Source of the DNA: Nothobranchius furzeri
Lineage: Eukaryota > Chordata > Actinopteri > Cyprinodontiformes > Nothobranchiidae
DNA: 64,000 nucleotides
Direction: 5' to 3'
Assembly: GCF_043380555.1 (NCBI RefSeq)
Contig: NC_091752.1
Span: 36,510,166-36,574,165, forward strand
In this document: piece after piece, positions 25,691 through 36,633 of the stretch
How positions within the stretch are numbered: position 1 is the stretch's first letter
Layout of the letters: each line of letters begins with the position of its first letter
The notes under the pieces: generated by a model
What the model was told of the DNA's origin: nothing
Seen by the model: the letters and a program-made list of their open reading frames with translations, nothing else
Database searches by the model: none
Translations under genes and position numbers: made by a program

Positions 25691-26215
25691 TCCAGAAACT
25701 TCATAGCAGGGTCTCTGGTTTGGTAATTTAACTGGACCTTGTATGTAGACTCTGCTGAAGCTAAGATTAAGATGGCACACTACTCTATCAAAAGAGCAAA
25801 GATGCTGAACTCTGCCAATCTCTTATTTAACATTAGGCACAGTCATGCACAGGAACTACATTCTCCATGCAAAATTTTCATCATGCAGTTTAGGTTCATC
25901 GTTGTTACTTTTATTGTGTTTTGACGTTCACAGGACTTTATCAGTCATTGTTCCTTTTTGGTTTTTGTTCAGTCGTTGATCATAACTTCCACCAATCAAA
26001 CCACTACCTGATCCTTTCCTGTTGCTGTTTCTTAGCAGCATGCAACAAACAAAGTACTAAAGTTTGGTGTTGAAATTACATAAAATCAATCCGTACGACT
26101 AGTACAGGGATGTCAGATTTTCCTTGAGCTACCATTTGGGCGAAAGAGAACAGCGAGTAATATCTTTGCTTAAAGGGTGTCTTCCATGTTAAATACATGT
26201 TGAACCTCTTCTATT

Positions 26216-26921
26216 CAGAGGTGGAAAGTAACGAATTACATTTACTCATGTTTGAGTACGTTTTTAAAAAAGAATTGTAATTCGCTACATTTTAAATCGT
26301 ATCCGTTACTGAGTAAAAATAAATTGTAGGCTTAATAATTAAAGATATTGCATGTCGCAGCGTCGGAACAGAAAGACACCTGCATGAGTGCCACGTCTAA
26401 ACCGTAGGGGTGTGGGTGTACACTTTTGATAATGAGGACAAACAGCCATTTTTACCGCAGTTTTGTTCAAAAACAGCAGTTCAGTCCCTGTGATCCACTC
26501 TCTGTTAACCTCCTCTCTCCCTCCTCTCCTGTGGGTTGGATCCCGCACCTTCGCGCACCGGTGTGACGTCATCAGAATTCTGCCCGGTTCGGTAGCCGGA
26601 CTCGGTTCCGTGTTTGAAATGTGTTTCCCTGCCGCTCCGCACGGAAGCGGCAAAATAACGTTTAGCGCTCCTAACAAGCGGATTCTCAGCACTTTGCTCA
26701 TAAAACAGAAGACCTGCAGGCCTCTGTGAGTTAAAACATCCTGATACTGCTCAGGTGTAAACATTGTGCTCCATCCGGTCTGAACTCAGAAGTTGCTCTT
26801 TGATGCCACAGATATGTGATGATTTAGCTTGATTCTTTATTTTACTCCAGAATAAGAGATTAAAGTATTACAAAAGCAGTTCAATGTAGTTAAATTAGTC
26901 ATTCAAATGATTCTAACATGC

Positions 26922-26962
<41 letters not shown>

Positions 26963-28072
26963 ACATATAGGACTGCATGAGACAGCGTGGTTTCATCACA
27001 TCCATGCATCTTATTTCTTGGTTGAAGTAATAGTGAACAAAAATAACTTCTATTTCATAAATGACGTCTCAGTAGTGTCTACGATAATGTTTTATCTGAT
27101 ATTGGACCTATCTTTGGTCTGGGAGGTGTAACTTATCATGATACAAGCCTTTTAAAACATGTTGAAGTGTTACAAGAGGAGATAAATGCATGAATTTAAA
27201 GTTCATGTTTGGAGACCAACCTTCACAGTTTGGAGGCTCACGCTGGTGAGGAGGCACCATTAGTTCTAGTAACACCTGGGCTCCCAAGGCCTATTCTGAC
27301 AGGATGGACATTATGAGACCCCTAAGGATTCCAGTTGGATGATCGTAGGATTATTTAGGAGGATTGGAATGAACAAACTGATTTCAGTGGTGAAGGGTTA
27401 AATGAGTGAGTGAACCCACCACCAAGGATGAACTCTGCTAACTTTAAAAATCAGCTGCTCTAAATAAGCATGAAGTTCAGAGAGGAGCTCTAGGATGGAC
27501 ACCGATAAAGGAACTGTTGTAGAGTTAAAGTAGGGCAGGGCCAACGTTAGCAGCTGTCATTTTAAATGTTTGACTTTTATTTAGCTTGTTATGTTATGTG
27601 ACAGATTAGAGCACAGTCTCATGTTAGAGTTTTTTAGAGTTTTGTCATGAAAACATATTAAGATACCCATCTAAAAAAATTTTTTTTTCTCAAAGAATAA
27701 TTTTAATCACAATTGAAACCTACCATCCTAGAAAAACCTCGTCCAATCAATGTGCACAGCATGTTCTTACTAACTGGATAGAAATTCCTCCATCAAATTG
27801 TGTGTGTGTGTGTGTGCACGTGCGCACGCGTGCGCACATGAGTGAATTGTGAACTGGCGCTGTGATTTTGCTCTACTTACATGTAGCCATCCTTACGCTG
27901 ACAAAAATGTAACTAAATAACTTTTACTTTGAGTACATTTTATTTACAATACTTTTTACTTTTACTTGAGTAAAAATTTAGGCAAGTACTTTTACTTGTA
28001 CTTGAGAAAAAAATTATTAAAGTATTGGTACTCGTACTTAAGTAGGAAATTTTAGTACTCTTTCCACCTCTG
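26216..28072. mobile_element. Non-autonomous hAT element, about 1.86 kb
   Basis: It starts CAGAGGTGGAAAGTAACG and ends with the complement of CAGAGGTGGAAAGAGTACT. The flanks CTTCTATT (26208-26215) and CTTATATT (28073-28080) agree at 7 of 8 bases, as expected for a slightly aged hAT target duplication. Near the right end are many TACTTTTACTTG-like sub-repeats. A (GT)n tract lies at 26926-26959. No transposase is recognised inside. Confidence 0.8.
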
Positions 28073-29459
28073 CTTATATTGTAACAGGTCTAAACTTTAG
28101 ATTTCCATTAAAAAAAGAAAGATATTCGTGGAAAAAAAGTGCTATTACAGTTCCAAATATGCTTTCCTAGCTCAACTGTCTAAAAACAGCGCCTCTTGCG
28201 GGAAACCGGGAGTGACGTCGCTCAAGGAAAATGTTCTGTTCAGAAAAAAAGCATTATCAGCACTAAGCTCCAGGTTCTGAATACGAATATACATTTATGT
28301 TAAATTGGATGGGTCACTCTCCAAAACCAATACTGACTGAACAGCAATGCCTGTTTTTGTGCGGTCTACGATTCCAACAACTGGTGTATTATTGAAAACA
28401 GATTATGTGGGATAACTATTGACTTTTCTAGCCCAATGAATGCACTGGGGGTGACTGGTGACCTATCCAACATGGTGGCCCGCAGTTCCATCAGTGCCGA
28501 TAGAAAGCCCTTGTCTCCTCTACGTTTATAAGATCTGATCTCTATGCTTCTTATATTTATTTTCTGTTGTGGGAGTTGATGAACACGATGTCCAGACAAA
28601 CAGGAGTTTGTACAACCCCAACATACTTAAACAATAACCCATCTTCAAACTAGTTGAATCGGTGTTACCTCAGCAACTGAATATAACTGGAGTCAAGCAT
28701 GTCTTCTTCTAAGTTTTCCTCGAGGTACGTAATGTGGCACATGACTCCAAAACCGCGGGTTTTCCCTTGATTTAGTATTTTTAAATACCTGCCAGTTAGG
28801 TGAAAACCTAGAAAGATAACCAAAGGAACTTTTTGACCTTAGATAATGTTTTTCTACCATTTTAAAGAACATTGATGGTGCTCTTTAAGTGTCAACATGG
28901 CTGAGCTCAACAATTAGATGATGATAGAAGTGGTATGGAAATTTTTGTAAATCAGCTACCTAAACTGCTGTCTCAACTGGAGCCATTTAAACCAACTATT
29001 AGCCAGTGCCATAGAGTCTTAACTACGACAATTTGTCACAAAACACAACAGAAACCCAACTTTGAGTTCCTTATTAGTCCCTCATGTGGTACAGGGTACA
29101 AACATCATCTTTCTTACATTCTACCTTAATAAAGTCTGTTTTTTGACCATGGTTGACCTCATCTTATCCTTTATTCTCCAGTTCGACAGTGTTTTGCTTT
29201 ATGGTAGCAGGCTTAAGTCAGATAATCATCTGCTTGATGTGAAACCAGTGATTCATCACTTATTATCTTTGTAATACCAGAGCTATGTTTTAATCTTCTG
29301 TCTCTGTCAACAACATATTGAACATCGACACAGTTCACTTATTGAAAAAAAAAATTGGTTGCACAATACCGGCAACAAAAAAGGAATGAAACACGAATGG
29401 GCAGTTGCAAGTTTTTCTAATGACCTAAAACAGCTCTTTGAGATTTATTTATGGTTTAA

Positions 29460-29930
29460 AGGAGGCATATCATGCTATTTTAAATCTTTGAGAACAAAAT
29501 TAGGCACAATATATGATAAAAAATTACCGTTGACACTGTTGAAATGTCATGTATATTTGTAAGCCTGATTTCATACCAGGCAATGAAACGGTTCAATTCA
29601 GTGAAAATCTACCCAGCCCCACCTACGAGAGCGTCTTAGGCAAGCCTCCTGTTGTTTTAGCCTTGGTAGTCCAGTGGTTTAAGTGACTAGTCTGGCACTC
29701 TAACCACTGGACTACCAAGTCTGTTACAGGGAGAGGAGAAATGCCTGATGATGCAAATAGTTTTCCTTCAGGTATCTTCAGAATTTTCAAAGTAAAACTC
29801 TAAATTTGCAGCTGATACTGGAAAATGCATGAATGCAGCCAAAATGGGTTTAGGGGTTGTTTTCGTGAGGAAATAACAATATCACATGGTAAAAATCTCA
29901 AAAAGGTAGATTTTCCATGATATGGCCTCT
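29460..29930. mobile_element. TTAA-site MITE 1, 471 bp
   Basis: Ends AGGAGGCATATCATG and CATGATATGGCCTCT form an imperfect inverted repeat. TTAA flanks both ends (29456-29459 and 29931-29934), the target of piggyBac and Kolobok transposases. An 18-bp perfect hairpin lies inside (29662-29719). Confidence 0.7.
29662..29719. repeat. 18-bp perfect hairpin with tRNA-like arm
   Basis: CTTGGTAGTCCAGTGGTT (29662-29679) pairs with AACCACTGGACTACCAAG (29702-29719) across a 22-nt loop. On the minus strand TAGTCCAGTGGTTAGAGTG resembles a tRNA D-arm/A-box. Confidence 0.8.
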
Positions 29931-29934
29931 TTAA

Positions 29935-31510
29935 ATGAGATGACTATTAGAAATAAAGTGATCTTGTGTTAAAACGCTGTTAGCTGATTGGTGTCATTCA
30001 TGTTCAGACATTAACACTACTCAACTGTCCTAGACTAGCTCCTAACAAAGAGACCTCGTTTTTTTTACCACTCAGCCTAATTAATCTATTTCTCATTGAC
30101 AAAAGGGCCCCCGCCCCTCCTTTCTCCGACCCATCCCATTGGCATTTTAGGGCAGAGGGATTCAGCAGGACTCCTGGGCACCCTCCTGCCCTGACCCCTG
30201 CCCCCCCACCAGGGAAGCATCTGTGGATCGATCTGGGGCCAGCTGGCTTTAGGGGAGAGGGGCAGGACTGCTACCCTAAAATACTCTCTACTCTGACACA
30301 AACACACCCCCTTTTGAAAGAAAGTCTTTGTAAAATACCCAGTACACACATCTCTAGGTTTGGCTATGTTTGCTTTTTTCAAAATAACCTGCTTTTTTCT
30401 CATTTTTAAGCCTTTGCTACCCTTGGCCTTGCAGTTGTTTTAGACAGATGCAGCTAGGGGGCAGCATACAGCCATCACCTCTCCATTCTTACAGTCAGCT
30501 CATTCTTCTATCGTTTTTCTGTGTCCGCTCCACACACACGCGTGCACACACACTCACTCAGATATTTAGTCACTCTCTGGGCTCAGAAAAAAGTGCATAC
30601 TGATAGTCCTAACCACTCTGTAATAAATTAAACTTCTGTATTGTCCTTCCCTTTTCATTTTACACATTGTCACATCCTCCTAGTCGCCCTAATCCGAGTT
30701 GCTTCCCACACCTTCTCTCCAACACATACAGTGATTGACAACTAGCATCCGGGGAAATAGAGAAGATTTCCTTTGTTTGCAGCCACTACTCAAATCTGTT
30801 GAAACGGTTATTCCTTTCTTTTGCTGGCGTATTTGCATATCCTTAAGTATTTCCTATTTCTCAAAACCCCCTCCTTCTTTCTCTCCAACATGCTTTTTGC
30901 TAAATCCCCTCTTCTTAAGTGTTTGGTGCATTTAGCAAATTCATTCATAAAGTATCTACATGCGCTATTAGCTTAGTGTAATAGCAAGGGTGTAATCTGC
31001 AGAAAGATAAGAGGTGAAAGGAGAGGTTTTCCCCTTCTCTCTTCTTCTTATGAGCTGTTTCTTTGGACAGTCTGACATTGGTGGTGTGGCAGTGATATGT
31101 TGTTATGCTCCCAAACTAAAGCCACAAGGCTCAAATGTCAGTACCAAATGTCAAGTGGCCTCACTAGTAAGTTGGTTGTTTTCTCTTTTTATTTACAGTA
31201 ATTATTGGTTTGAGCACAGAGTGGGTAGAGAAGAGGGATAGATGGAGAAGTTTAGATTAGATGGACTTTTGAATGTTGTTGGAAGCCTGGATTGAAAAAG
31301 AGGGTTTGAAGAAAAGTTTGTGGTTGTTTTGTTTGCTACAGCTTTTACTTTTTTATATATGGCTTTGGAGCATGACGTTGTGCGACAGAGGCAACACCAT
31401 CTTTCTTGTCAATGAGGACTGAGGAACAAATGGATAGCACCCATATCACCCCTATGTCATCAATTTCAATAGAGAATAAGCATAAAGTTCTGTTTAAATT
31501 TCAGGCTTAA
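29935..31510. other. Intronic stretch, nothing recognised
   Basis: Intron sequence with pyrimidine-rich runs and a C-rich patch at 30105-30215. No exon or transposon ends were seen. Confidence 0.5.
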
Positions 31511-31975
31511 AGGTTGAATATGGAACACGGACACTCTGGTGAACTCTAGAGTTCAGAGGTGGTATTGCAACAACAGAACTAATTTTCAAGCCGTTGGGAT
31601 GTTGGTTCACTGCTGACACTTTCTAGCACCATGTTCAGAGACACATCGTAAAGGATAGGAACTAATGTATACGAATAATTTTATTTTACAACAGTATTTA
31701 CTGTTAGAACATCTTGTGGGCTCTGAATCAGTTGCTTGACTTGTCAGGTCTGCCATTTTACACATTTGCCTTTTTAGCACAACAGTGCTGTCTAGTGGTT
31801 GATAGAAGTTAACAAAAACTCAGTGACGTGCCCACTGACAAAATTTTTTGATTTTTTTTAAATATAGTTTTTAAAGGATATACTGTACATGTATTCTGCA
31901 CACCTCTAAACACCCCGTGGAGGTATTATTTTAAAAAATGTATAGCTTTTCATTAAAATGTTCCATATTCCACCT
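31511..31975. mobile_element. TTAA-site MITE 2, 465 bp
   Basis: Ends AGGTTGAATATGGAACA and TGTTCCATATTCCACCT are inverted copies at 16 of 17 bases. TTAA flanks both ends (31507-31510 and 31976-31979). The interior is non-coding. It is a different family from the MITE at 29460, judging by its ends. Confidence 0.8.
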
Positions 31976-32009
31976 TTAAGTGAGAAGTTATTAACATTTA
32001 TTATGTTAA

Positions 32010-32227
32010 TGTCATGGTCTGTGTCTGCGTCTTTCCCCATGTGTCTCCTGATGTCCTCCATCCCTCTTTAGATTCCCCTTTTGTGTCTCTTAGCGCCCTC
32101 ATGTGTCCTTTGTCTGCATCTTATTTATGTGCCTTCTGTTTGTAGCCTTTCAGGTCATCCCCAGCCCCTCCAGTTGTAGCTCCAGCCTCTTTGTCCCCAG
32201 CTCGGTGTGTGTGTGTCATTCCCCAGC

Positions 32228-32265
<38 letters not shown>

Positions 32266-32654
32266 CTTCTCCAGTCAGGTGCGGTGTCCTCTCCTGCTCC
32301 TTCCTGCTCCTCCTCCCTGATTAGTTATTGCCTTCACCTGGTTCTCTCCCCACACACCTGCAGCTCATCTGCCTCCCATTATGCCCCAGTCTATAAAGCC
32401 CTGTCTGTTTCTCATTGTCTTGTCGGTTCATTGTTGTTTGTCGGCGTGATTTATTCTGTCAGTCTGCCCGTTCCTCTGGTGTTTTTGGATCTCCTGATCA
32501 TTTCCTGATTTTTGGATTTTGGCTCCCTGCCTTTTGGATTTATTTTTATTTTTGGGCTCATCCTACAATAAAAGGATTTTCTTTATATCAACTCCTGCCT
32601 CGTGTCATCCTGGGTATCTGCATTTTGGGTCCAAACAGTCATCTCAACGTGACA
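32010..32654 (+). mobile_element. Solo LTR, 645 bp, related to the adjacent LTR retroelement
   Basis: It begins TGTCATGGTCTGTGTCTGCG and ends ACGTGACA, and is flanked by a perfect 5-bp duplication GTTAA (32005-32009 and 32655-32659). The opening matches the reverse complement of the LTRs at 33090 and 35828, and stretches such as CTTAGCGCCCTCATGTGTCC are shared. It contains AATAAAAGGATTTTC, a likely polyadenylation signal, near the 3' end, and a (GT)n tract at 32229-32263. It lies in opposite orientation to the complete element that follows. Confidence 0.85.
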
Positions 32655-33089
32655 GTTAAGGAGTTTCTGCTCCTTAGTTCATCAATAAGTGTATAAAACT
32701 AACATCAGATTTATGTTTTTATTATCATAGAACACAAATCAGCTACAAAGTATGCAAAAAGCAAGTCTTTTTAGAGTTGGTGGGATTCTCGAAGTTGTCA
32801 GAATTTTGGCCTTTGCTGCATCAGTAAACTTGTCTCTCGGAAACAAATCAAGCTAGTGCTAATCAGTTTAGTCTTGGACTAATAAGTCTCATTGTTTACA
32901 GAGAAAAGTAGCCTAAGGGATTTTTACTCGTATTCACAATGTGGAGGCTTCAAAATATCAAAATCATGCACCCAACCATTGTTGAACTGGATGTGCACCT
33001 CCAAAGACTTGTAATTCCTAAACTGGTGCACGGTGTGTGCACTAATTCCACCGACAAGATATCAAAATATATCTGGAACGGACAAAAGG

Positions 33090-33895
33090 TGTCGGGATTT
33101 GATGTGGTAGGATGTTTTAGGACCCAAAAATGCAGAAAACCAGATGAACGAGGCAGGAGGTGGATGATGAAAATAAAATCCTTTATTAGGAGTAGTCCAA
33201 GAAGCAGGGAGCCCAAACCAAAAAATCCAAAAATCTAAACTGAGTAATCAAAAACTTCAGAGAACTAGAAACACTGTAAAACACTGGAATCACTAGAAGC
33301 TAGGAACAGGAACGAGACGAGGTTGACAAGAACAACAACGCTGACAAACAACAATGGACCGACAAGAACACAGAGACAGACAGGGCTTAAATACACTGGG
33401 AGGAGCAATCAGGGAAACAGGAAGCAGGTGTGTGGGGTGAGCTGCTGGAGGGAAGGCAGGTGACACTAATCAACTCAATGGGGAAAACAGAAACAGAGGA
33501 TGGCAAATACCTTAACACAAAACTAAACAACAATTTCCTAAAGACAGAGGGAAGGACTATAACAAACTAGCTGGAGGAGGACATGGTACATACACACACA
33601 CTGAGCTGGGGACAACGAGGCTGGAGCTGACCTGGGAGGAAACAGTAAAAGATAACATCAGACACTAGACTGACACACAAACTGACACACAGAAACTGAC
33701 ACAGAAAAAGGACACAAGAGGGCGCCAAAGGGCTACAACATAAGACATATAACAGGGATGCAGACAAGGACACATGAGGGCGCTAAGAGAGCACAAGGGG
33801 AGCTGGGGGAACAAAGGGACACAAGAGGGAATCTAGAGAGGGATGGAGGACACCAGGAGGAACATAAAGGAAGGGGGCTGACGCAGACCATGACA
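33090..33895 (-). repeat. 3' LTR of the gag-only element (806 bp)
   Basis: Same length as the partner LTR at 35828 and nearly identical. Differences noted are T for G near 33274 and T for C near 33322. The gag frame ends inside it with TAG at 33783-33785. Confidence 0.92.
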
Positions 33896-35825
33896 GTACC
33901 CCCCCCCCCCCCCCCCAAAGGGCGGATCCCAGACGCTCACAGGAACCAGGAGCAGGGCGGGAGGAGGGGGACCCGGAGGGAGGGCCCTGAGGAACCGAGG
34001 GACCACAGGAGAGGCGGCAGGGATCAGCAGAGTGAGGAGGCCTGCCCCTGCGGCAGATGAGGAGGCAATGGGCCCTGGGAGGCTGGCGCCTGGGGCAGAT
34101 GAGGAGACGAGGATGGACCCTTGGGGGTCGGCGCCTGGGGCAGATGAGGAGACGAGGATGGACCCTTGGGGGTCGGCGCCTGGGGCAGATGAGGAGACGA
34201 GGATGGACCCTTGGGGGCCTGCGCCTGGGGCAGATGAGGAGGTGACGACAGTCCCTTGGAGGGCGGCGCCTGCAGTAGAGGCGCCCTGCAGGCTGGGCTG
34301 GGGACACAGGCTGGACCGGTGCGACCTTCAGAATCACCACTGGAACTAGAGACAGAAGAGACATCAGACCAGAGGCGACGTCGTCAGACGAGCCGACATC
34401 AGGGGAGGCGGCGTCGTCAGGCGAGCCGACGACATCAGGGGAGGCGACGACGTCAGGGGAGGCGACGACGTCAGGGGAGGCGACGACGTCAGGGGAGGCG
34501 ACGACGTCAGGGGAGGCGACGACATCAGGGGAGGCGACGTCATCAGGGGAGGCGACGTCATCAGGGGAGGCGACGTCATCAGGGGAGGCGACGTCATCAG
34601 AGGCGACGACTTTGGACATGTCGTCATCAGAGGCGACGACTTCGGAACAGGAAGGGGCGTCGACTTCGGAACAGGAAGGGGCGTCGACTTCGGAACAGGA
34701 AGGGGCGTCGACTTCGGAACAGGAAGGGTCGTTGACCACCATCGACTTCGGGTCCAGATGGATGGGCTGGACCGGAGCCTCTTGGACAGGCTGGGCCGGG
34801 ACCGGGACCTCTTGGACCTCATCAGTCAAAGCAGGACGCGATGCGACCCTCGGGACCACCGCCGGAGCAGGACGCGATGCGACCCTCGGGACCACCGCCG
34901 GAGCAGGAGGCGATGCGTCCACCGGGACCACCGCCGGAGCAGGAGGCGATGCGTCCACCGGGACCACCGCCGAGGCGAGGTGCGATGCGTCCCCTTGGAC
35001 CACCGCCGAGGCGAGGTGCGATGCGTCCCCTTGGACCACCGCCGAGGCGAGGTGCGATGCGTCCCCTTGGACCACCGCCGAGGCGAGGTGCGATGCGTCC
35101 CCTTGGACCACCGCCGAGGCGAGGTGCGATGCGTCCCCTTGGACCACCGCTGAGGCGAGGTGCGATGCGTCCACCGGGACCGCCGCTGGAGCAGGAGGCG
35201 ATGCGTCCACTGCTGGAGCAGGAGGCGATGCGTCCACCGGGACCACCGCTGGAGCAGGAGGTGATGCGTCCACCGGGACCACCGCTGGAGCAGGAGGCGA
35301 TGCGTCCACCGGGACCACCGCTGGAGCAGGAGGTGATGCGTCCACCGGGACCACCGCTGGAGCAGGACGGTTGCGGCGTCGTCGGCGTGGTTCTTTTTGG
35401 CTCAGCTGAGGTATGGAGAGGACACTGGCAGGAACTGAGGAGGAATGACAGCCCACCGGAGAGTAAGTGGTGGCGCTGTCAGGACCTGGTGAGGGTGTGG
35501 CGGTGTAACCCATCTGAGATGCTGAGGTGGCATGAGCGACTAGTGGAGGAGGATCTCGGCCAAAAGTGCGGAGGAGCAATGCAGCAAAGTCCCAAAACGA
35601 CACCGCCCTAAGATCCTCTATGTCAAAGTGGTCAGCAACCCACTGCAAGGCCTTACCCCTCAACCAAAGCACTATATACGACACCTTGTCGAACTCTGAG
35701 GATTTCAAGTCCAAACAACGGGCACAGTTCCGAATGAACTCCACACAAAGGTCTGGATCACCATCGTAATAGATCTCCTGTGTACCTGGAGTTCCCGCTG
35801 GGTCCTGTGTTGGTGGTCGGTCCAT
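33783..35825 (-). CDS. Gag-like protein with Pro/Ala-rich repeat arrays, about 680 aa
   Basis: The ATG chosen (35823-35825) lies two bases inside the 5' LTR boundary. The same frame is open upstream into the LTR, so an earlier start is possible. Residues 1 to about 110 include YYDGDPDLCVEFIRNC and LRGKALQWVADHF, the pattern of the capsid-proximal Gag domain of Ty3/gypsy and of domesticated relatives such as PEG10/RTL proteins. The rest is low complexity: about fifteen 12-residue units of the VVPVDASPPAPA / VVQGDASHLASA type, then 8-residue CSEVDAPS units, 6-residue VVASPD units and 15-residue RRRPPRVHPRLLICP units. No CCHC zinc knuckle, protease or reverse transcriptase motif is visible. The frame stays open through every array, because all repeat lengths are multiples of three. 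It ends in the 3' LTR. Function beyond particle formation cannot be inferred. Confidence 0.75.
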   Translation of the reverse strand: MDRPPTQDPAGTPGTQEIYYDGDPDLCVEFIRNCARCLDLKSSEFDKVSYIVLWLRGKALQWVADHFDIEDLRAVSFWDFAALLLRTFGRDPPPLVAHATSASQMGYTATPSPGPDSATTYSPVGCHSSSVPASVLSIPQLSQKEPRRRRRNRPAPAVVPVDASPPAPAVVPVDASPPAPAVVPVDASPPAPAVVPVDASPPAPAVDASPPAPAAVPVDASHLASAVVQGDASHLASAVVQGDASHLASAVVQGDASHLASAVVQGDASHLASAVVQGDASHLASAVVPVDASPPAPAVVPVDASPPAPAVVPRVASRPAPAVVPRVASRPALTDEVQEVPVPAQPVQEAPVQPIHLDPKSMVVNDPSCSEVDAPSCSEVDAPSCSEVDAPSCSEVVASDDDMSKVVASDDVASPDDVASPDDVASPDDVASPDVVASPDVVASPDVVASPDVVASPDVVASPDVVGSPDDAASPDVGSSDDVASGLMSLLSLVPVVILKVAPVQPVSPAQPAGRLYCRRRPPRDCRHLLICPRRRPPRVHPRLLICPRRRPPRVHPRLLICPRRRPPRVHPRLLICPRRQPPRAHCLLICRRGRPPHSADPCRLSCGPSVPQGPPSGSPSSRPAPGSCERLGSALWGGGGGVLSWSASAPFLYVPPGVLHPSLDSLLCPFVPPAPLVLS
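33899..33917 (-). other. Poly-G polypurine tract next to 3' LTR
   Basis: About 19 consecutive C on the + strand (G on the element strand) followed by three bases and then the LTR start. The position fits the plus-strand primer of an LTR element. The run is also a replication-slippage site. Confidence 0.6.
34083..34259 (-). repeat. 45-bp minisatellite in gag
   Basis: Three nearly identical 45-bp units and a diverged fourth, each containing GGCAGATGAGGAGACGAGGA on the + strand, encode the 15-residue RRRPPRVHPRLLICP repeat. Confidence 0.85.
34390..34610 (-). repeat. 18-bp minisatellite in gag
   Basis: About a dozen units of the type GACGACGTCAGGGGAGGC, encoding the repeated hexapeptide VVASPD or DVASPD. 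Confidence 0.85.
34636..34731 (-). repeat. 24-bp minisatellite in gag
   Basis: Four units containing TTCGGAACAGGAAGGGGCGT encode repeated CSEVDAPS. Confidence 0.85.
34828..35364 (-). repeat. 36-bp minisatellite in gag, about 15 units
   Basis: Units of two main subtypes, CCGGGACCACCGCTGGAGCA and CCTTGGACCACCGCCGAGGC types, are grouped in blocks (outer, inner, outer). This suggests block amplification. One unit is shortened. Both strands are open in several frames here, so the long + strand frames are by-products. Confidence 0.9.
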
Positions 35826-35827
35826 TC

Positions 35828-36633
35828 TGTCGGGATTTGATGTGGTAGGATGTTTTAGGACCCAAAAATGCAGAAAACCAGATGAACGAGGCAGGAGGTG
35901 GATGATGAAAATAAAATCCTTTATTAGGAGTAGTCCAAGAAGCAGGGAGCCCAAACCAAAAAATCCAAAAATCTAAACTGAGTAATCAAAAACTTCAGAG
36001 AACTAGAAACACTGGAAAACACTGGAATCACTAGAAGCTAGGAACAGGAACGAGACGAGGCTGACAAGAACAACAACGCTGACAAACAACAATGGACCGA
36101 CAAGAACACAGAGACAGACAGGGCTTAAATACACTGGGAGGAGCAATCAGGGAAACAGGAAGCAGGTGTGTGGGGTGAGCTGCTGGAGGGAAGGCAGGTG
36201 ACACTAATCAACTCAATGGGGAAAACAGAAACAGAGGATGGCAAATACCTTAACACAAAACTAAACAACAATTTCCTAAAGACAGAGGGAAGGACTATAA
36301 CAAACTAGCTGGAGGAGGACATGGTACATACACACACACTGAGCTGGGGACAACGAGGCTGGAGCTGACCTGGGAGGAAACAGTAAAAGATAACATCAGA
36401 CACTAGACTGACACACAAACTGACACACAGAAACTGACACAGAAAAAGGACACAAGAGGGCGCCAAAGGGCTACAACATAAGACATATAACAGGGATGCA
36501 GACAAGGACACATGAGGGCGCTAAGAGAGCACAAGGGGAGCTGGGGGAACAAAGGGACACAAGAGGGAATCTAGAGAGGGATGGAGGACACCAGGAGGAA
36601 CATAAAGGAAGGGGGCTGACGCAGACCATGACA
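35828..36633 (-). repeat. 5' LTR of the gag-only element (806 bp)
   Basis: TG...CA ended, same length as its partner. In the element's orientation the LTR ends ...CCCGACA, followed by GA and then ATGGACCGACC. A primer-binding site starting TGGACCGACC would therefore overlap the gag start codon. Confidence 0.92.

Larger units (their letters stand above)
33090..36633 (-). mobile_element. Complete gag-only LTR retrotransposon, 3544 bp
   Basis: Two 806-bp direct repeats (33090-33895 and 35828-36633), each TG...CA, bound a 1932-bp interior. The whole is flanked by a perfect 5-bp duplication, AAAGG (33085-33089 and 36634-36638). I noted only about two differences between the LTRs, which implies a recent insertion. 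Transcription would run on the minus strand, antisense to ehbp1. A polypurine tract of consecutive G (33899-33917 in complement) sits next to the downstream LTR. The interior encodes one Gag-like frame and has no room for protease, reverse transcriptase, RNase H or integrase, so it must rely on enzymes from another element. The Gag residues suggest the Ty3/gypsy (Metaviridae) group. Confidence 0.9.

Noticed and set aside
26339..26764. 141-aa minus-strand frame inside the hAT derivative
   Set aside because: No transposase motif; residues do not resemble any hAT protein I know. Probably chance.
34256..35611. Long + strand open frames (159, 265 and 256 aa) over the gag region
   Set aside because: They are by-products of minisatellites whose unit lengths are multiples of three. 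The minus frame has the Gag domain, the start position and LTR context.
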